Positions 52,589 to 61,515 of a stretch of 64,000 nt of DNA are shown here, piece by piece (positions within the stretch are counted from its first letter, which is position 1; each line of letters begins with the position of its first letter). Both the position numbers and the translations under genes were made by a program. The notes under the pieces are model-generated. The model was not told the origin of the DNA, did not search any database, and was given only the letters and a program-made list of their open reading frames with translations. The DNA is from Fulvimarina uroteuthidis (GTDB lineage Bacteria > Pseudomonadota > Alphaproteobacteria > Rhizobiales > Rhizobiaceae), in assembly GCF_034321785.1 (NCBI RefSeq), contig NZ_JAXLPB010000006.1, positions 124,001 through 188,000 on the forward strand, in the 5' to 3' direction.

Positions 52589-54441
52589 GCCAATCCCTGG
52601 ACGATCTTGCCGAAAGTCACGGCATCCAGACCGTTTTCAAGTCCGAGATGGGCGAGCGAAAGGAGATTTCGGACGATGCGAAACGCGCGCTGCTGAAGGT
52701 TCTGTCCGTCGATCCGGACAAGGGTGAGGCCGGACATTTCGCCAAGGCCACCCAGACGCCCGAAAAAATCTGCGCGCTTCCGCCGATCGTCTCCGAGCAC
52801 CGCCGCTGGGGCATTGCGTGCCAGCTTTACGGCCTGCGATCGGCGCGCAATCTCGGAATCGGAGACTTCGAGGATCTGGCGCGCTTCGCCGTGATGGCAG
52901 CGCAGCGCGGCGCCTCCTTCGTCGGGGTCAATCCCCTGCACGCCCTCTTCATGGCCGATGGCGGACGGTTCTCCCCCTATTCGCCGTCGACGCGGCGTTT
53001 CAACAACCCGCTCTACCTCGCGATCGACCGGATCGAGGGGGGACAGGATGTCATCGACGATCTGCGGCGCGCCGCGCCGGATCTTTTCGACGGGCTCGAC
53101 GGCGAACTTGTCGACTATCCTGCCGTGTGCCGGCTGAAGGGCCGTCTCCTGCGCGACGTCTTCGACAGGCGAAGAGATGAGATCGTCGCCACGCAGGCCT
53201 TCGAACGGTTCGTCTCGACCGGCGGCCGCACGCTGCACGACTTCGCGCTTTTCGAAGCGATCTCGATGGCCGAAGTCGCGCAAGGCGGCCATGCCGGCTG
53301 GCACAACTGGCCGCTCGACCTGCAGGATAGGTCGAGCGATGCGGTCGCTGCCTTCGACCGCGACCATGCCGAGGACGTGCTGTTTCACAAATGGCTGCAA
53401 TTCGAGGCCGACGAGCAGATCGCCGGCGTACAGGCACGGGCGAAGTCCGAAGGCATGGCGATCGGCCTCTATCTCGACCTGGCCGTGGGCGTCACTCCGG
53501 ACGGCGCCGAGACCTGGGCCGATCCCGAACTCACGGTCGGTTCGGCCCGCGTCGGCTCGCCGCCCGACATGTTCAATTCCTCAGGCCAGGATTGGGGCCT
53601 CGCCCCGTTATCGCCCAAGGCTCTGGCCGAACGGGACTACAGGCCGCTGCGCAACGCGTTCGGCCAGTTGACGCTGCACGCCGGCGCGGTGCGGATCGAT
53701 CATGCGATGGGCCTTGCGCGGCTGTGGTGGATTCCCGAGGGAATGCCCTCGTCGGAAGGCGGCTATGTCCGCTATCCGCTCGGAGAGATGATCGACGCGG
53801 TCGCCGATACCTCGAACGCGAACCATTGTCTGGTGATCGGGGAAGATCTCGGCACGGTACCGGACGGCTTTCGCGAAACGATGGAGGAGGCGAACATCCT
53901 CTCCTATCGGGTTCTTTACTTCGAGCGGCGTCACGAAGCCTTCATCTTGCCCTCGCACTATCCCCGCATGGCGCTTGCCTGCATCTCGACCCATGATCTG
54001 GCGCCGCTGGCGGGCTGGTGGCAGGGCACCGACATCAAGCTGCGGGAGGAGGCGGGGACGCAGGACGCGGCGGCCAGCGAGCGAGATTTCAAGGGCCGGC
54101 AGGAAGAGCGGATCGATCTTCTCGTGGCGTTGCGCCTTGTCGGCCTGATCCCCCACGACTACGAAAGCATGCTGAACGGCGACGCGCCGCTTTCCAACGA
54201 ATTGAACCAGGTTCTGAGCGAGGCGATCCACCGGTTCGTGGCACGCACGCCGTCCCTTCTGTTCACCGTACAGCTGGAGGACATGCTGGGCGCGACCCAC
54301 CAGCCCAATCTTCCAGGCACGACCGACCAGTATCCAAACTGGCGCATCCGGCAGGACGTGGCGCTCGAGGATCTCGATGATCACGAGCGCTTTCAGAGCC
54401 TTGCACGAGCAATGCGCGAAGAAAGGCCAAATCATTCATGA
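52585..54441 (+). CDS. malQ: 4-alpha-glucanotransferase (amylomaltase)
   Basis: A 618-residue GH77 enzyme that moves glucan chains between maltooligosaccharides. Marks: SPYSPSTRRFNNPLYLAIDR, GLYLDLAVGVTPDGAETW, GAVRIDHAMGLARLWWIP (nucleophile Asp), VIGEDLGTVPDGFRE (acid/base Glu) and ISTHDLAPLAGWW. TTG 52585 is chosen as the start because it lies 7 bp after GGAG and overlaps treZ by 4 bases; no closer ATG is available. It ends with an ATGA overlap with treY. Inside this operon it probably remodels short maltooligosaccharides so that TreY, which needs longer chains, has substrate; its position between treZ and treY is notable. Confidence 0.94.
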   Translation: MSQSLDDLAESHGIQTVFKSEMGERKEISDDAKRALLKVLSVDPDKGEAGHFAKATQTPEKICALPPIVSEHRRWGIACQLYGLRSARNLGIGDFEDLARFAVMAAQRGASFVGVNPLHALFMADGGRFSPYSPSTRRFNNPLYLAIDRIEGGQDVIDDLRRAAPDLFDGLDGELVDYPAVCRLKGRLLRDVFDRRRDEIVATQAFERFVSTGGRTLHDFALFEAISMAEVAQGGHAGWHNWPLDLQDRSSDAVAAFDRDHAEDVLFHKWLQFEADEQIAGVQARAKSEGMAIGLYLDLAVGVTPDGAETWADPELTVGSARVGSPPDMFNSSGQDWGLAPLSPKALAERDYRPLRNAFGQLTLHAGAVRIDHAMGLARLWWIPEGMPSSEGGYVRYPLGEMIDAVADTSNANHCLVIGEDLGTVPDGFRETMEEANILSYRVLYFERRHEAFILPSHYPRMALACISTHDLAPLAGWWQGTDIKLREEAGTQDAAASERDFKGRQEERIDLLVALRLVGLIPHDYESMLNGDAPLSNELNQVLSEAIHRFVARTPSLLFTVQLEDMLGATHQPNLPGTTDQYPNWRIRQDVALEDLDDHERFQSLARAMREERPNHS

Positions 54442-57131
54442 GCGCACCGCTCGTCGCGACATACCGCCTCCAGTTCCGCGAAGGCACGGACTTCTCCACC
54501 GCCCGCGATCTCGCGGGCTACTGGAAGAAGCTCGGAATCAGTCACCTTTATGCGTCGCCCATCTTCGCGGCCTCCGAAGGCTCGACGCACGGATACGACG
54601 TCACCGACTATAATTCGCTCGAGGAGGAGCTCGGCGGCATTTCCGGTTTTACCGAAATGTCGAACGCCCTTTCGTCGAGCAATATCGGCCTGATCCTTGA
54701 TTTCGTTCCGAACCATATGGGCGTTTCCCCCCGCAATCACTGGTGGGAAGACGTTCTGCGATGGGGCGAGGAAAGCCGCTACGCCTACACGTTCGACATC
54801 GCCTGGGAAGCCAGACGCATCCTCGTTCCCGTCCTCGGCAAGCCTTACGGCGATGCGCTCGAAGCCGGCAACCTGACGGTCGTCCTCGACGAGGCGACAC
54901 CATCGCTGCGCTTCGACGCCGCGGGTTATGGCCTGCCGATCGATCCGCGCACCTACGGCCACGTCTTCGGTCTCATCGAACACGAGGAGCGCGACCGGCT
55001 GGTGCGCCGTTTTTCGGTTTCGACCCCGCCGGAAGCTGACGAACTGCGCGAGCGGCTGAGCGAGCATCTCGAGGAGGATCATTTCCGGGCGGCTCTCGAT
55101 GCCGCGATCGACGCCATCAATTCGGACCGTCAGGCGCTGCATGCCCTGCACGAGGCGCAGGCATGGCGGCTGGCCTGGTGGCGGACGGCCCGCGAGCGCC
55201 TGACCTATCGCCGATTCTTCGAGATCGCCGACCTGATCGGCGTTCGCCAGGAAATGCGCCGGGTCTTCAGCGAGAGCCACCAGATGATCATCCGACTGGC
55301 GCGCGAGCGGCGGATCGACGGCATTCGGATCGATCATGTCGACGGGCTGGCCGATCCGAAGGCCTATCTGGAGGACCTCACCGAGGCGTTCCGATCGGTG
55401 CGGCGCAATCCGAGCGTCCATGTCGAGAAGATCCTGACCGGCGAGGAGCGGTTGCGCTCGTCCTGGGCGATCGACGGGACGACGGGTTACGAGTTCATCA
55501 CCGCCTTGTCCGGTCTCTACGTCGACAGCTCCCGCGAGGACGGGATGAACGACGCCTACCAGACGTTCCTCGGCCGCACCGAAAACCTTCGATCGATGAT
55601 CCTGTCCGAAAAGCGGTCGATCTTCGCGCGCAATCTCGCCGGCGAGCTTTCGGTCCTGACGGGCCTCGCACTCGACGTCGCCTCCCGGGGACTTGCGACG
55701 CGGGACCTTGGCCGCGATACGCTCGCGCGCTCGATCGTCGAGGTGGCGGCCGCCTTGCCGGTCTATCGCACCTATGGCTCGGTCGACGGTGTTCCGAATC
55801 GCGATATCGCCATCATCGACGAGGCGGTCGATCTGGCCATGAGCCGCCGCGAGGTGGAGGCCGACGAGCCGATCCAGTTCATCGGCAGGCTTCTGAAGCT
55901 CGATTTCGAGGATGGGGCGGACGTTGCCGGTGCCCTCAATTTCACCCGCAGGTTCCAGCAGACGACAGGCGCGGTGATGGCGAAGGCGGTCGAGGATACC
56001 GTTTTCTATCGCTACAACCGATTGATCGCGCTGAACGAGGTCGGGGGCGAACCCGACCAGTATGGCGGCGATACCGAAACGTTCCACGAAGCGATGCGCA
56101 TCCGCACGCAGGATCAGCCACGCGGGCTGATGGCCACGACCACCCACGACACCAAGCGCGGCGAGGATGCCCGGGCGCGCATCTATACCCTGTCCGAAGC
56201 CCCCGGTCGCTGGCGCTCGCTGGTCTCGGGCTTTTCGGCGATCATGACCGAGTGGCGCAAGGACATCGAACCGGGCCTGTTCGCGCCTGATCCGGCGACC
56301 GAATGGGGGCTCTACCAGTCGCTGCTCGGCGTCCTGCCGACCGATTTCGATCCTGCCGACGCGGATCATTGCGCGGAGATCGCCGAACGTCTGACGGCAT
56401 TTGCGGAAAAAGCCGTTCGCGAGGCGAAGCTGCATACGAGCTGGACCGCTCCGGCCGAGAAGTACGAGCGGACCCTCAAGGCGTTCGTCGAAGCCATGGT
56501 CGATCCGGAACAGGAGCTGATCGCGGAGTTCTGGGACAGCGTCCAGCCCTTCGTCGTCGCCGGCGCTCTCAACAGCCTCTCCCAGACGGCCATCAAGCTG
56601 ACCGCGCCCGGCATTCCAGACATCTATCAGGGGACGGAATTCTACGATTTCTCTCTGGTCGATCCGGACAATCGCCGCGAAGTCGATTTCGGCGCCCGGA
56701 TCGCCGCGCTCGAAGCGGACGATGAGCCGGCGGCACTGCTCGAGGATTGGCGCAGCGGGCGATTGAAGGCACGGATCACGGCCGCCGGCCTCGCGATGCG
56801 GATGGCCAGGCCAACCCTGTTCTCCAATGGACGTTACGAGGCGCTTCAGGTCGAAGGGCCGGCCGCGGCGTGGGTCGTCGCTTTCGCCCGCATCGACGAG
56901 GACGGCAATGCGGCGATCACGATCGCGCCGCGCATGGCCTTGTCGCTGCTTGACGGACAGGATCATCTCGCCATCGCCAGCCAGCGCTGGGCCGGAACGA
57001 GCCTGAAACTGCCGCAGGAGCTTTCGGGCAAGAGCTTTACCGATGCGGTGACCGGCGCGCAGTTTTCGGGCGAACGCCTCGATCTGTCCAAGGTTCTCGC
57101 CGTTCTGCCGCTCGCAATGCTCGTCGCCTAG
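54438..57131 (+). CDS. treY: Malto-oligosyltrehalose synthase
   Basis: An 897-residue GH13 enzyme that turns the reducing-end glucose of a maltooligosaccharide into a trehalose unit. TreY marks: ATYRLQFREGTDF, LYASPIFAASEGSTHGYDV, DFVPNHMGVSPRNHWWEDVL, IRIDHVDGLADPKAYLEDL (nucleophile Asp), HVEKILTGEERLRSSWAIDG and ATTTHDTKRGEDARARI. Its length is in the usual range. It is translationally coupled to malQ by a 4-bp overlap and is followed by a strong terminator, so treZ-malQ-treY is a closed unit. No debranching treX gene is included here. Confidence 0.96.
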   Translation: MSAPLVATYRLQFREGTDFSTARDLAGYWKKLGISHLYASPIFAASEGSTHGYDVTDYNSLEEELGGISGFTEMSNALSSSNIGLILDFVPNHMGVSPRNHWWEDVLRWGEESRYAYTFDIAWEARRILVPVLGKPYGDALEAGNLTVVLDEATPSLRFDAAGYGLPIDPRTYGHVFGLIEHEERDRLVRRFSVSTPPEADELRERLSEHLEEDHFRAALDAAIDAINSDRQALHALHEAQAWRLAWWRTARERLTYRRFFEIADLIGVRQEMRRVFSESHQMIIRLARERRIDGIRIDHVDGLADPKAYLEDLTEAFRSVRRNPSVHVEKILTGEERLRSSWAIDGTTGYEFITALSGLYVDSSREDGMNDAYQTFLGRTENLRSMILSEKRSIFARNLAGELSVLTGLALDVASRGLATRDLGRDTLARSIVEVAAALPVYRTYGSVDGVPNRDIAIIDEAVDLAMSRREVEADEPIQFIGRLLKLDFEDGADVAGALNFTRRFQQTTGAVMAKAVEDTVFYRYNRLIALNEVGGEPDQYGGDTETFHEAMRIRTQDQPRGLMATTTHDTKRGEDARARIYTLSEAPGRWRSLVSGFSAIMTEWRKDIEPGLFAPDPATEWGLYQSLLGVLPTDFDPADADHCAEIAERLTAFAEKAVREAKLHTSWTAPAEKYERTLKAFVEAMVDPEQELIAEFWDSVQPFVVAGALNSLSQTAIKLTAPGIPDIYQGTEFYDFSLVDPDNRREVDFGARIAALEADDEPAALLEDWRSGRLKARITAAGLAMRMARPTLFSNGRYEALQVEGPAAAWVVAFARIDEDGNAAITIAPRMALSLLDGQDHLAIASQRWAGTSLKLPQELSGKSFTDAVTGAQFSGERLDLSKVLAVLPLAMLVA

Positions 57132-57484
57132 GCGCTCGGCACATCCGATCGATCGTCAAGCGCCGTGTCCCTCGGGGGACACGGCGTTTTCGTTCGGCGG
57201 GCGTGCAGCGATGAGCGAGCCGTTTTTCGTATCCGACTCCCGGTGGCGAAAGACGCCGAAGAATGTCGTCAGGCGCAAAAAGACGGAAATGCGCTTGCGA
57301 CCGGACGGCAATGTCATGAAACGGTTCGGGCGGTGCGGCCGGGCCGGTGCTCGTCGTCCGCTCACGGCGCGGCCTTCGGGCAATCGTGATCGCGGTCGCA
57401 AGGAGGGCCGGGCGCCGCGCCCGCCACCAGCCCGGCATGGGGACCCCTTGCGAGGCGATGTGCGAGAGCGATCCGTCGCTCCGG
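57132..57484. other. Convergent intergenic region with terminator
   Basis: The trehalose operon and the coaA gene end towards each other. Apart from the terminator at 57162-57191 no gene is seen. Confidence 0.5.
57162..57191 (+). terminator. Rho-independent terminator of the trehalose operon
   Basis: A perfect 11-bp stem (CGCCGTGTCCC with GGGACACGGCG) around a TCGG loop, followed by TTTT. It starts 31 bp after the treY stop codon. Confidence 0.93.
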
Positions 57485-58444
57485 TCAGAGTTTGCGAAGC
57501 GCGACCTGCTCGGTCAGATGGTTGGGACCCTTTTTCAGGATCAGGTCCGCCCGTGGCCGCGTCGGCAGGATATTCTCGTGCAGGTTGACGGCATTGATGT
57601 TCGCCCAGAGATCCTCCGCGATCTGTCGCGCCTCGGCATCGGCGATCTTGGCGTAGCGATGGAAGAACGATTCTTCCTGCTGGAAGGCCGTCGTCCGCAG
57701 TTCCATGAACCGGTCGATATACCAGCGATGGATGTCGGTCTCCTCGGCATCGACATAGATCGAATAATCGAAGAAATCGGACACGAAGGGCACCGCCATC
57801 CCGTCGGGCGGCATCTTCTGCACCTGAAGCACGTTCAGGCCTTCGAAGATCAGGATGTCGGGCCGGTCGATGGTCTCGCGCTTGCCGGGCGTCACGTCGT
57901 AGTAGAAATGCGAATAGACCGGAGCGGTAACCCGCGGCGCTCCGGCCTTCACGTCGGACAGAAAGCGCAGGATCGCGTTGACGTCGTAGCTTTCCGGAAA
58001 GCCCTTGCGCCGCATCAGGCCCTTGGCCTCGAGAACCGCGTTCGGATAGAGAAATCCGTCGGTCGTGATGAGCGCGACTTTCGGGGAGGACGGCCAGCGC
58101 CCCAGAAGCAGTTGCAAAAGGCGGGCGGTCGTCGATTTTCCGACGGCGACCGAGCCCGCAATGCCGATCAGGAACGGCGTCTTCTGCGTCGATCCCTGCC
58201 CGGACAGGAATTTCTGCCGCTGCTCGAAGAGAAGCTGGGAGGCTTCCACATGGGCCGACAGGAGCCGTGACAGCGACAGATAGATCCGCTTGACCTCGTC
58301 GAGATCGACCGGGTCGTTCATGGAACGAATGCGTTCCAGTTCCTCGGCCGTCAGGGTCAGGGGCGTATCGGCGCGGAACTTCGCCCAGGCATTGGCCGAG
58401 AAGATCCGATAGGGCGAGAACGGCGTCGGCGCGAGCTGGTTCAT
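57485..58444 (-). CDS. coaA: Type I pantothenate kinase
   Basis: A 319-residue kinase that phosphorylates pantothenate in the first step of coenzyme A synthesis. Marks: YRIFSANAWAKFRADTPLTL at the start, Walker A GIAGSVAVGKSTTARLL (about residues 94-110), TTDGFLYPNAVLEAKGLMRR, and FEGLNVLQVQ. Its ATG overlaps the hisE stop by one base (ATGA on the minus strand), so it is coupled to the histidine genes, as in many Hyphomicrobiales where coaA closes the his operon. Length and motifs are normal. Confidence 0.96.
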   Translation of the reverse strand: MNQLAPTPFSPYRIFSANAWAKFRADTPLTLTAEELERIRSMNDPVDLDEVKRIYLSLSRLLSAHVEASQLLFEQRQKFLSGQGSTQKTPFLIGIAGSVAVGKSTTARLLQLLLGRWPSSPKVALITTDGFLYPNAVLEAKGLMRRKGFPESYDVNAILRFLSDVKAGAPRVTAPVYSHFYYDVTPGKRETIDRPDILIFEGLNVLQVQKMPPDGMAVPFVSDFFDYSIYVDAEETDIHRWYIDRFMELRTTAFQQEESFFHRYAKIADAEARQIAEDLWANINAVNLHENILPTRPRADLILKKGPNHLTEQVALRKL

Positions 58445-58791
58445 CAGTCCTCTTGTCGACCGCCTGACGCCTGCGGCGTGCGCGACGCCTTCTCGGCAAG
58501 GCCGGTCATCGATGTTCGCCGTGCGAGTTCGGTCAGGACGCTTGCGACCGGAATGTTCTTGAGGTGCAGGGCGACGAGAAGATGGTACAGCATGTCCGCG
58601 CTCTCGGAGATGACCCGTTCCTCGTCTTCCGAGACGAGAGCGATGATCGTTTCGACCGATTCCTCGCCGAGCTTCTTGGCGACGTGGGCGACGCCCTTCT
58701 CCTTGAGCCTCGCCGTGTAGGATTCGTCGCGCGACGCCGCCGCGCGGGTCGCGACGATCGATTCCAGATCGGAGAGTGTGAAGTTCGTCAT
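58444..58791 (-). CDS. hisE: Phosphoribosyl-ATP pyrophosphatase
   Basis: A 115-residue enzyme of histidine synthesis that hydrolyses phosphoribosyl-ATP to phosphoribosyl-AMP. The MazG-type metal site is visible in KKLGEESVETIIALVSED and SESADMLYHLLVAL. The ATG at 58791 gives the usual N-terminus MTNFTLSDLESIVATRA; the frame is open upstream inside the hisF gene by chance. It lies 29 bp after hisF and overlaps coaA. hisI is not in the window. Confidence 0.94.
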   Translation of the reverse strand: MTNFTLSDLESIVATRAAASRDESYTARLKEKGVAHVAKKLGEESVETIIALVSEDEERVISESADMLYHLLVALHLKNIPVASVLTELARRTSMTGLAEKASRTPQASGGRQED

Positions 58792-58820
58792 CAAGCTGTC
58801 ATCCGATGGTCTTGCGCGAA

Positions 58821-59624
58821 TCAGGCCGCGCTCGGCGGAATATCGGCGGGATCGAGCCGCATGGGAACCCCGGCTTTGGCCATATGCGCCTTCGCCTCGG
58901 CGATCGTATAGGTTCCGAAGTGGAAGATCGAGGCCGCCAGCACCGCCGCCGCGCCGCCTTTCGTGACGCCGTCGACCAGATGATCGAGGGTCCCGACCCC
59001 TCCCGAGGCGATGACCGGAACGGCGACCGCATCGCTGACCGCGCGCGTCAGGTCCAGATCGAAACCGGATTTCGTGCCGTCCCGGTCCATGGAGGTGAGG
59101 AGGATCTCGCCGGCGCCGAGCGAGACGACCTTGCGTGCGAATTCGATCGCATCGATGCCGGTTTCGCGGCGCCCACCATGGGTGAAGATCTCCCAACGAC
59201 CTCCGGTGCCTTCGTCCTGCACGCGGCGGGCGTCGATCGCCACGACGATGCACTGGTCTCCGAATTTGTCCGCCGCTTCGCCGACGAATTCCGGCCTGAG
59301 GACAGCCGCGGTGTTGATCGAAACCTTGTCGGCGCCCGCCAGAAGCAGCTTGCGAACGTCGTCCACCGTGCGCACGCCGCCGCCGACGGTGACCGGCATG
59401 AAGCACTGCTCCGCGGTCCGGCGCACCACGTCGACGATCGTCTCGCGCTCGTCGGACGAAGCGGTGATGTCGAGAAAGCAGAGTTCGTCCGCCCCGGCGG
59501 CGTCGTAGGCCCGCGCCGCTTCCACCGGATCGCCGGCATCGATCAGGCCTTCGAAATTGACGCCCTTCACGACGCGGCCGTCCTTCACGTCGAGGCAGGG
59601 AATGATGCGCGCTTTGAGTGTCAT
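58821..59624 (-). CDS. hisF: Imidazole glycerol phosphate synthase subunit HisF
   Basis: A 267-residue cyclase subunit. It uses the ammonia supplied by HisH to make imidazole glycerol phosphate and AICAR. Marks: KARIIPCLDVKDGRVVKGVN with catalytic Asp11, CFLDITASSDERETIVDVV, TVGGGVRTVDDVRKLLLAGAD, EILLTSMDRDGTKSGFDLDL (catalytic Asp near residue 180) and PVIASGGVGTLDHL. Start codon and length are normal. In related genomes hisF directly follows hisA; here a plus-strand gene and a two-gene cassette lie between them, so hisF-hisE-coaA probably needs its own promoter in 59625-60016. Confidence 0.97.
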   Translation of the reverse strand: MTLKARIIPCLDVKDGRVVKGVNFEGLIDAGDPVEAARAYDAAGADELCFLDITASSDERETIVDVVRRTAEQCFMPVTVGGGVRTVDDVRKLLLAGADKVSINTAAVLRPEFVGEAADKFGDQCIVVAIDARRVQDEGTGGRWEIFTHGGRRETGIDAIEFARKVVSLGAGEILLTSMDRDGTKSGFDLDLTRAVSDAVAVPVIASGGVGTLDHLVDGVTKGGAAAVLAASIFHFGTYTIAEAKAHMAKAGVPMRLDPADIPPSAA

Positions 59625-60016
59625 GGGTCGTGCGTCCGGTTCTTCGAGGAAGACGAGGGCCTTTCTCGACGCTTATGCGACAGCGCGATGGAGATGGGCA
59701 AGCGTCGCGCCGCACCGACGTTCGTCGTGGCAAGTTGGCAGGACGGCATCCGCCATTCTCGAAACGCAACGGCATGCCGATCGCCCATTCGCCGCATGGG
59801 CCGGGCGGCCAGGTCAGCGTGCCGGGCCGATCGTCGAACGCGCATCGGGCGAACGGTGCGTTTGCCCTTCAGTGCACGGTCTTGCCGAAGGGTTCGTCCG
59901 CATCCTCGATGATCATGGCTGGATGTTGCGCGTGCGCCGGTCTACCAACCTTGAAAAGCGCCGCGGGAACCGGGCGCGATACGAACGACCGGGACGAGAT
60001 CGAATTGCCAGCGACC
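59625..60016. other. Divergent intergenic region between hisF and a hydrolase gene
   Basis: 392 bp that must contain promoters for hisF-hisE-coaA (minus) and for the hydrolase (plus). The plus-strand frame of the hydrolase is open through it but lacks family features before 60017. No RNA structure such as a his leader was recognised. Confidence 0.5.
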
Positions 60017-60856
60017 ATGCCGTGCCAGTCTTCGACGAGGTCGATCGCGATCGCCGGCCTGTCCATGGTCTACGAGGATCATGACCGGGTTTCTGCCCGG
60101 CGCGTTCCGCTTCTGCTCCTGCATGGCGCGGTTCAGTCGCGCCGGGTCTGGAGCGCGCAGGCGGACGCGTTTGCAGGCGGCCGCCGGGTGATCGCGCCCG
60201 ATCTGCGCGGCCACGGCGACACCCGTGGCGAGGCGGCGGATCTGTCGTTGGGACGCCATGCGGACGACATGATCGCGCTGCTCGATGCTCTGGCACTGCC
60301 GAAGGTCGTCGTGTGCGGCGTCTCGCTCGGGGGAATGGTGGCGCTGGAAATGGTGGCGCGCGCGCCGGACCGGATCACGGGCGTCGTTCTGGCCGATACG
60401 CCCTTGGCGCTTTCGATGACCGGTCTCGTGCGCGGCCTGATCGAGACCCTGGGTCCGCAGCGAATCCTCTGGCCGTTCTTCACGCTTCTGGGACGGCGCC
60501 GAACCGGCCGCCTCGGCCTTGCCATGGCCCGCCTGATCTTCGGCAAGAAGTGGGTCGGCAAGGCGGCGGGCGATCTCTTCGTCGAGGGGTTTTCGACGAT
60601 GTCGCGCGAAGCCATCGTCGAAACCTACGCCGCGATCGTCGCCGCCGATCCGGTCGCCCTGGATATCGCCGACAGGCCGTGCCTGGTCATCGTCGGGCGA
60701 TACGAGACCACGCTCGTCGTCTCACACGCCGGCGAGATCGCCCGCCGCCTCGGTCGTACCGAGATCGTTTCCGTCGAAGGCGGCCACGTGCCGAACGTCG
60801 ACGCGCCAGAAGAATTCAACGCCGCGGTGATGCGGTTTCTGGAGAAAAGCGTCTGA
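60017..60856 (+). CDS. Alpha/beta-hydrolase (3-oxoadipate enol-lactonase-like group)
   Basis: A 279-residue hydrolase. Marks: VPLLLLHGAVQSRRVW (oxyanion region), VIAPDLRGHGDTRG, nucleophile elbow VCGVSLGGMVALEM with Ser103, and catalytic His in VEGGHVPNVDAPEEF. A cap domain of helices (residues about 130-190) is present. ATG 60017 is the best start because conserved-looking sequence (IAIAGLSMVYEDHD) begins just after it; the frame is open far upstream. It stands on the plus strand inside the histidine cluster and ends 6 bp before the convergent small gene at 60863. The substrate is unknown. Confidence 0.82.
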   Translation: MPCQSSTRSIAIAGLSMVYEDHDRVSARRVPLLLLHGAVQSRRVWSAQADAFAGGRRVIAPDLRGHGDTRGEAADLSLGRHADDMIALLDALALPKVVVCGVSLGGMVALEMVARAPDRITGVVLADTPLALSMTGLVRGLIETLGPQRILWPFFTLLGRRRTGRLGLAMARLIFGKKWVGKAAGDLFVEGFSTMSREAIVETYAAIVAADPVALDIADRPCLVIVGRYETTLVVSHAGEIARRLGRTEIVSVEGGHVPNVDAPEEFNAAVMRFLEKSV

Positions 60857-60862
60857 TCGCAG

Positions 60863-61153
60863 TCAAGACGCCAAACGATCGACTGACTGCGGATCCTTGA
60901 TGAATTTCCAGACCGAGCGTGGCAGAAATCCCGCTCGCGAACCACGTTCGATCGACGTGATGAGAAACGGAGCCTTTGGCAAATGATGGCGAAGAGCATT
61001 CGCTACGGACTTGGCATCGTGTTCCGAAACGATCGCGACGCTTCCTGGGAAAAACGCATACCAGTTCGCTATTTCTTCCATAGCATCGATTGTAGACAGC
61101 AATGTTCGACGGTCATATCGATCCGTATCGAATGTTAGCAGATACGCGTTCAC
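60863..61153 (-). CDS. SinR/Cas2-like small protein (ferredoxin-fold, unknown function)
   Basis: A 96-residue protein with the layout of the SinR/Cas2-like small family: an N-terminal strand NAYLLTFDTDRYDRRTLLST, a helix, the strand ANWYAFFPGSVAIVSEHDAK (aromatic pair followed by a Ser, as in the WxHxxxSxW pattern of that family), a helix SVANALRHHL, a third strand FLITSIERG, and a C-terminal SRAGFLPRSVWKFI. Cas2 and VapD/SinR-like relatives are nucleases or structural partners; no catalytic residue beyond Asp9/Asp11 can be argued. It overlaps the upstream two-membrane-segment gene by 4 bp and shares its lower G+C content. Function not assigned; the family call is from pattern only. Confidence 0.65.
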   Translation of the reverse strand: MNAYLLTFDTDRYDRRTLLSTIDAMEEIANWYAFFPGSVAIVSEHDAKSVANALRHHLPKAPFLITSIERGSRAGFLPRSVWKFIKDPQSVDRLAS

Positions 61154-61515
61154 TCTTCAGCCTCGTCGGATTCCACGTATGACTCTATCGGCGGCTTCTT
61201 CTCGATCTGGTGTTTGCCGCCACCGCCTTTCCGTTCGAGATATTGCAGTTTTCGGTGCTCCAGAACAAACTCTTCTGACTGAAGCCGGTCGCGATCAGAG
61301 AACAAGAATATATAATATCCGACGATCGTGGCCAAGACTGGCAGGATGGCAACCGCCGTGAAAATCACCCCCGTGATGCTTTCAAAATCAGCCAGCCACG
61401 CAAACAGCAGAAACACGGGAGTGGCTACTGCCGTCAGCCACAGCATGGGGTTCAGAGCGTTGCGCACCCTCACGATCTCGGCGCGTGATATCGCCTGTTC
61501 GAAAATTTCCTTCAT
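61150..61515 (-). CDS. Small membrane protein with two transmembrane segments and charged C-terminal tail
   Basis: A 121-residue protein. Residues about 24-44 (MLWLTAVATPVFLLFAWLAD) and 48-73 (GVIFTAVAILPVLATIVGYY) are membrane segments. The short N-terminus (MKEIFEQAISRAEIVRVRNA) and the long C-terminal tail should be cytoplasmic. The tail has a charged helix (DRDRLQSEEFVLEHRKLQYL), a Gly-rich hinge and an acidic end. Its ATG overlaps the hisA stop by 4 bp, and its stop overlaps the next small gene by 4 bp, so all three are probably cotranslated. The DNA is poorer in G+C than hisA. Small two-segment membrane proteins of this kind are frequent effectors in toxin or defence gene pairs; that is an inference here. 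Confidence 0.7.
   Translation of the reverse strand: MKEIFEQAISRAEIVRVRNALNPMLWLTAVATPVFLLFAWLADFESITGVIFTAVAILPVLATIVGYYIFLFSDRDRLQSEEFVLEHRKLQYLERKGGGGKHQIEKKPPIESYVESDEAEE

Noticed and set aside
54432..56966. Minus-strand open frame of 844 codons opposite treY
   Set aside because: Mirror-frame of treY; composition and lack of motifs show it is non-coding.
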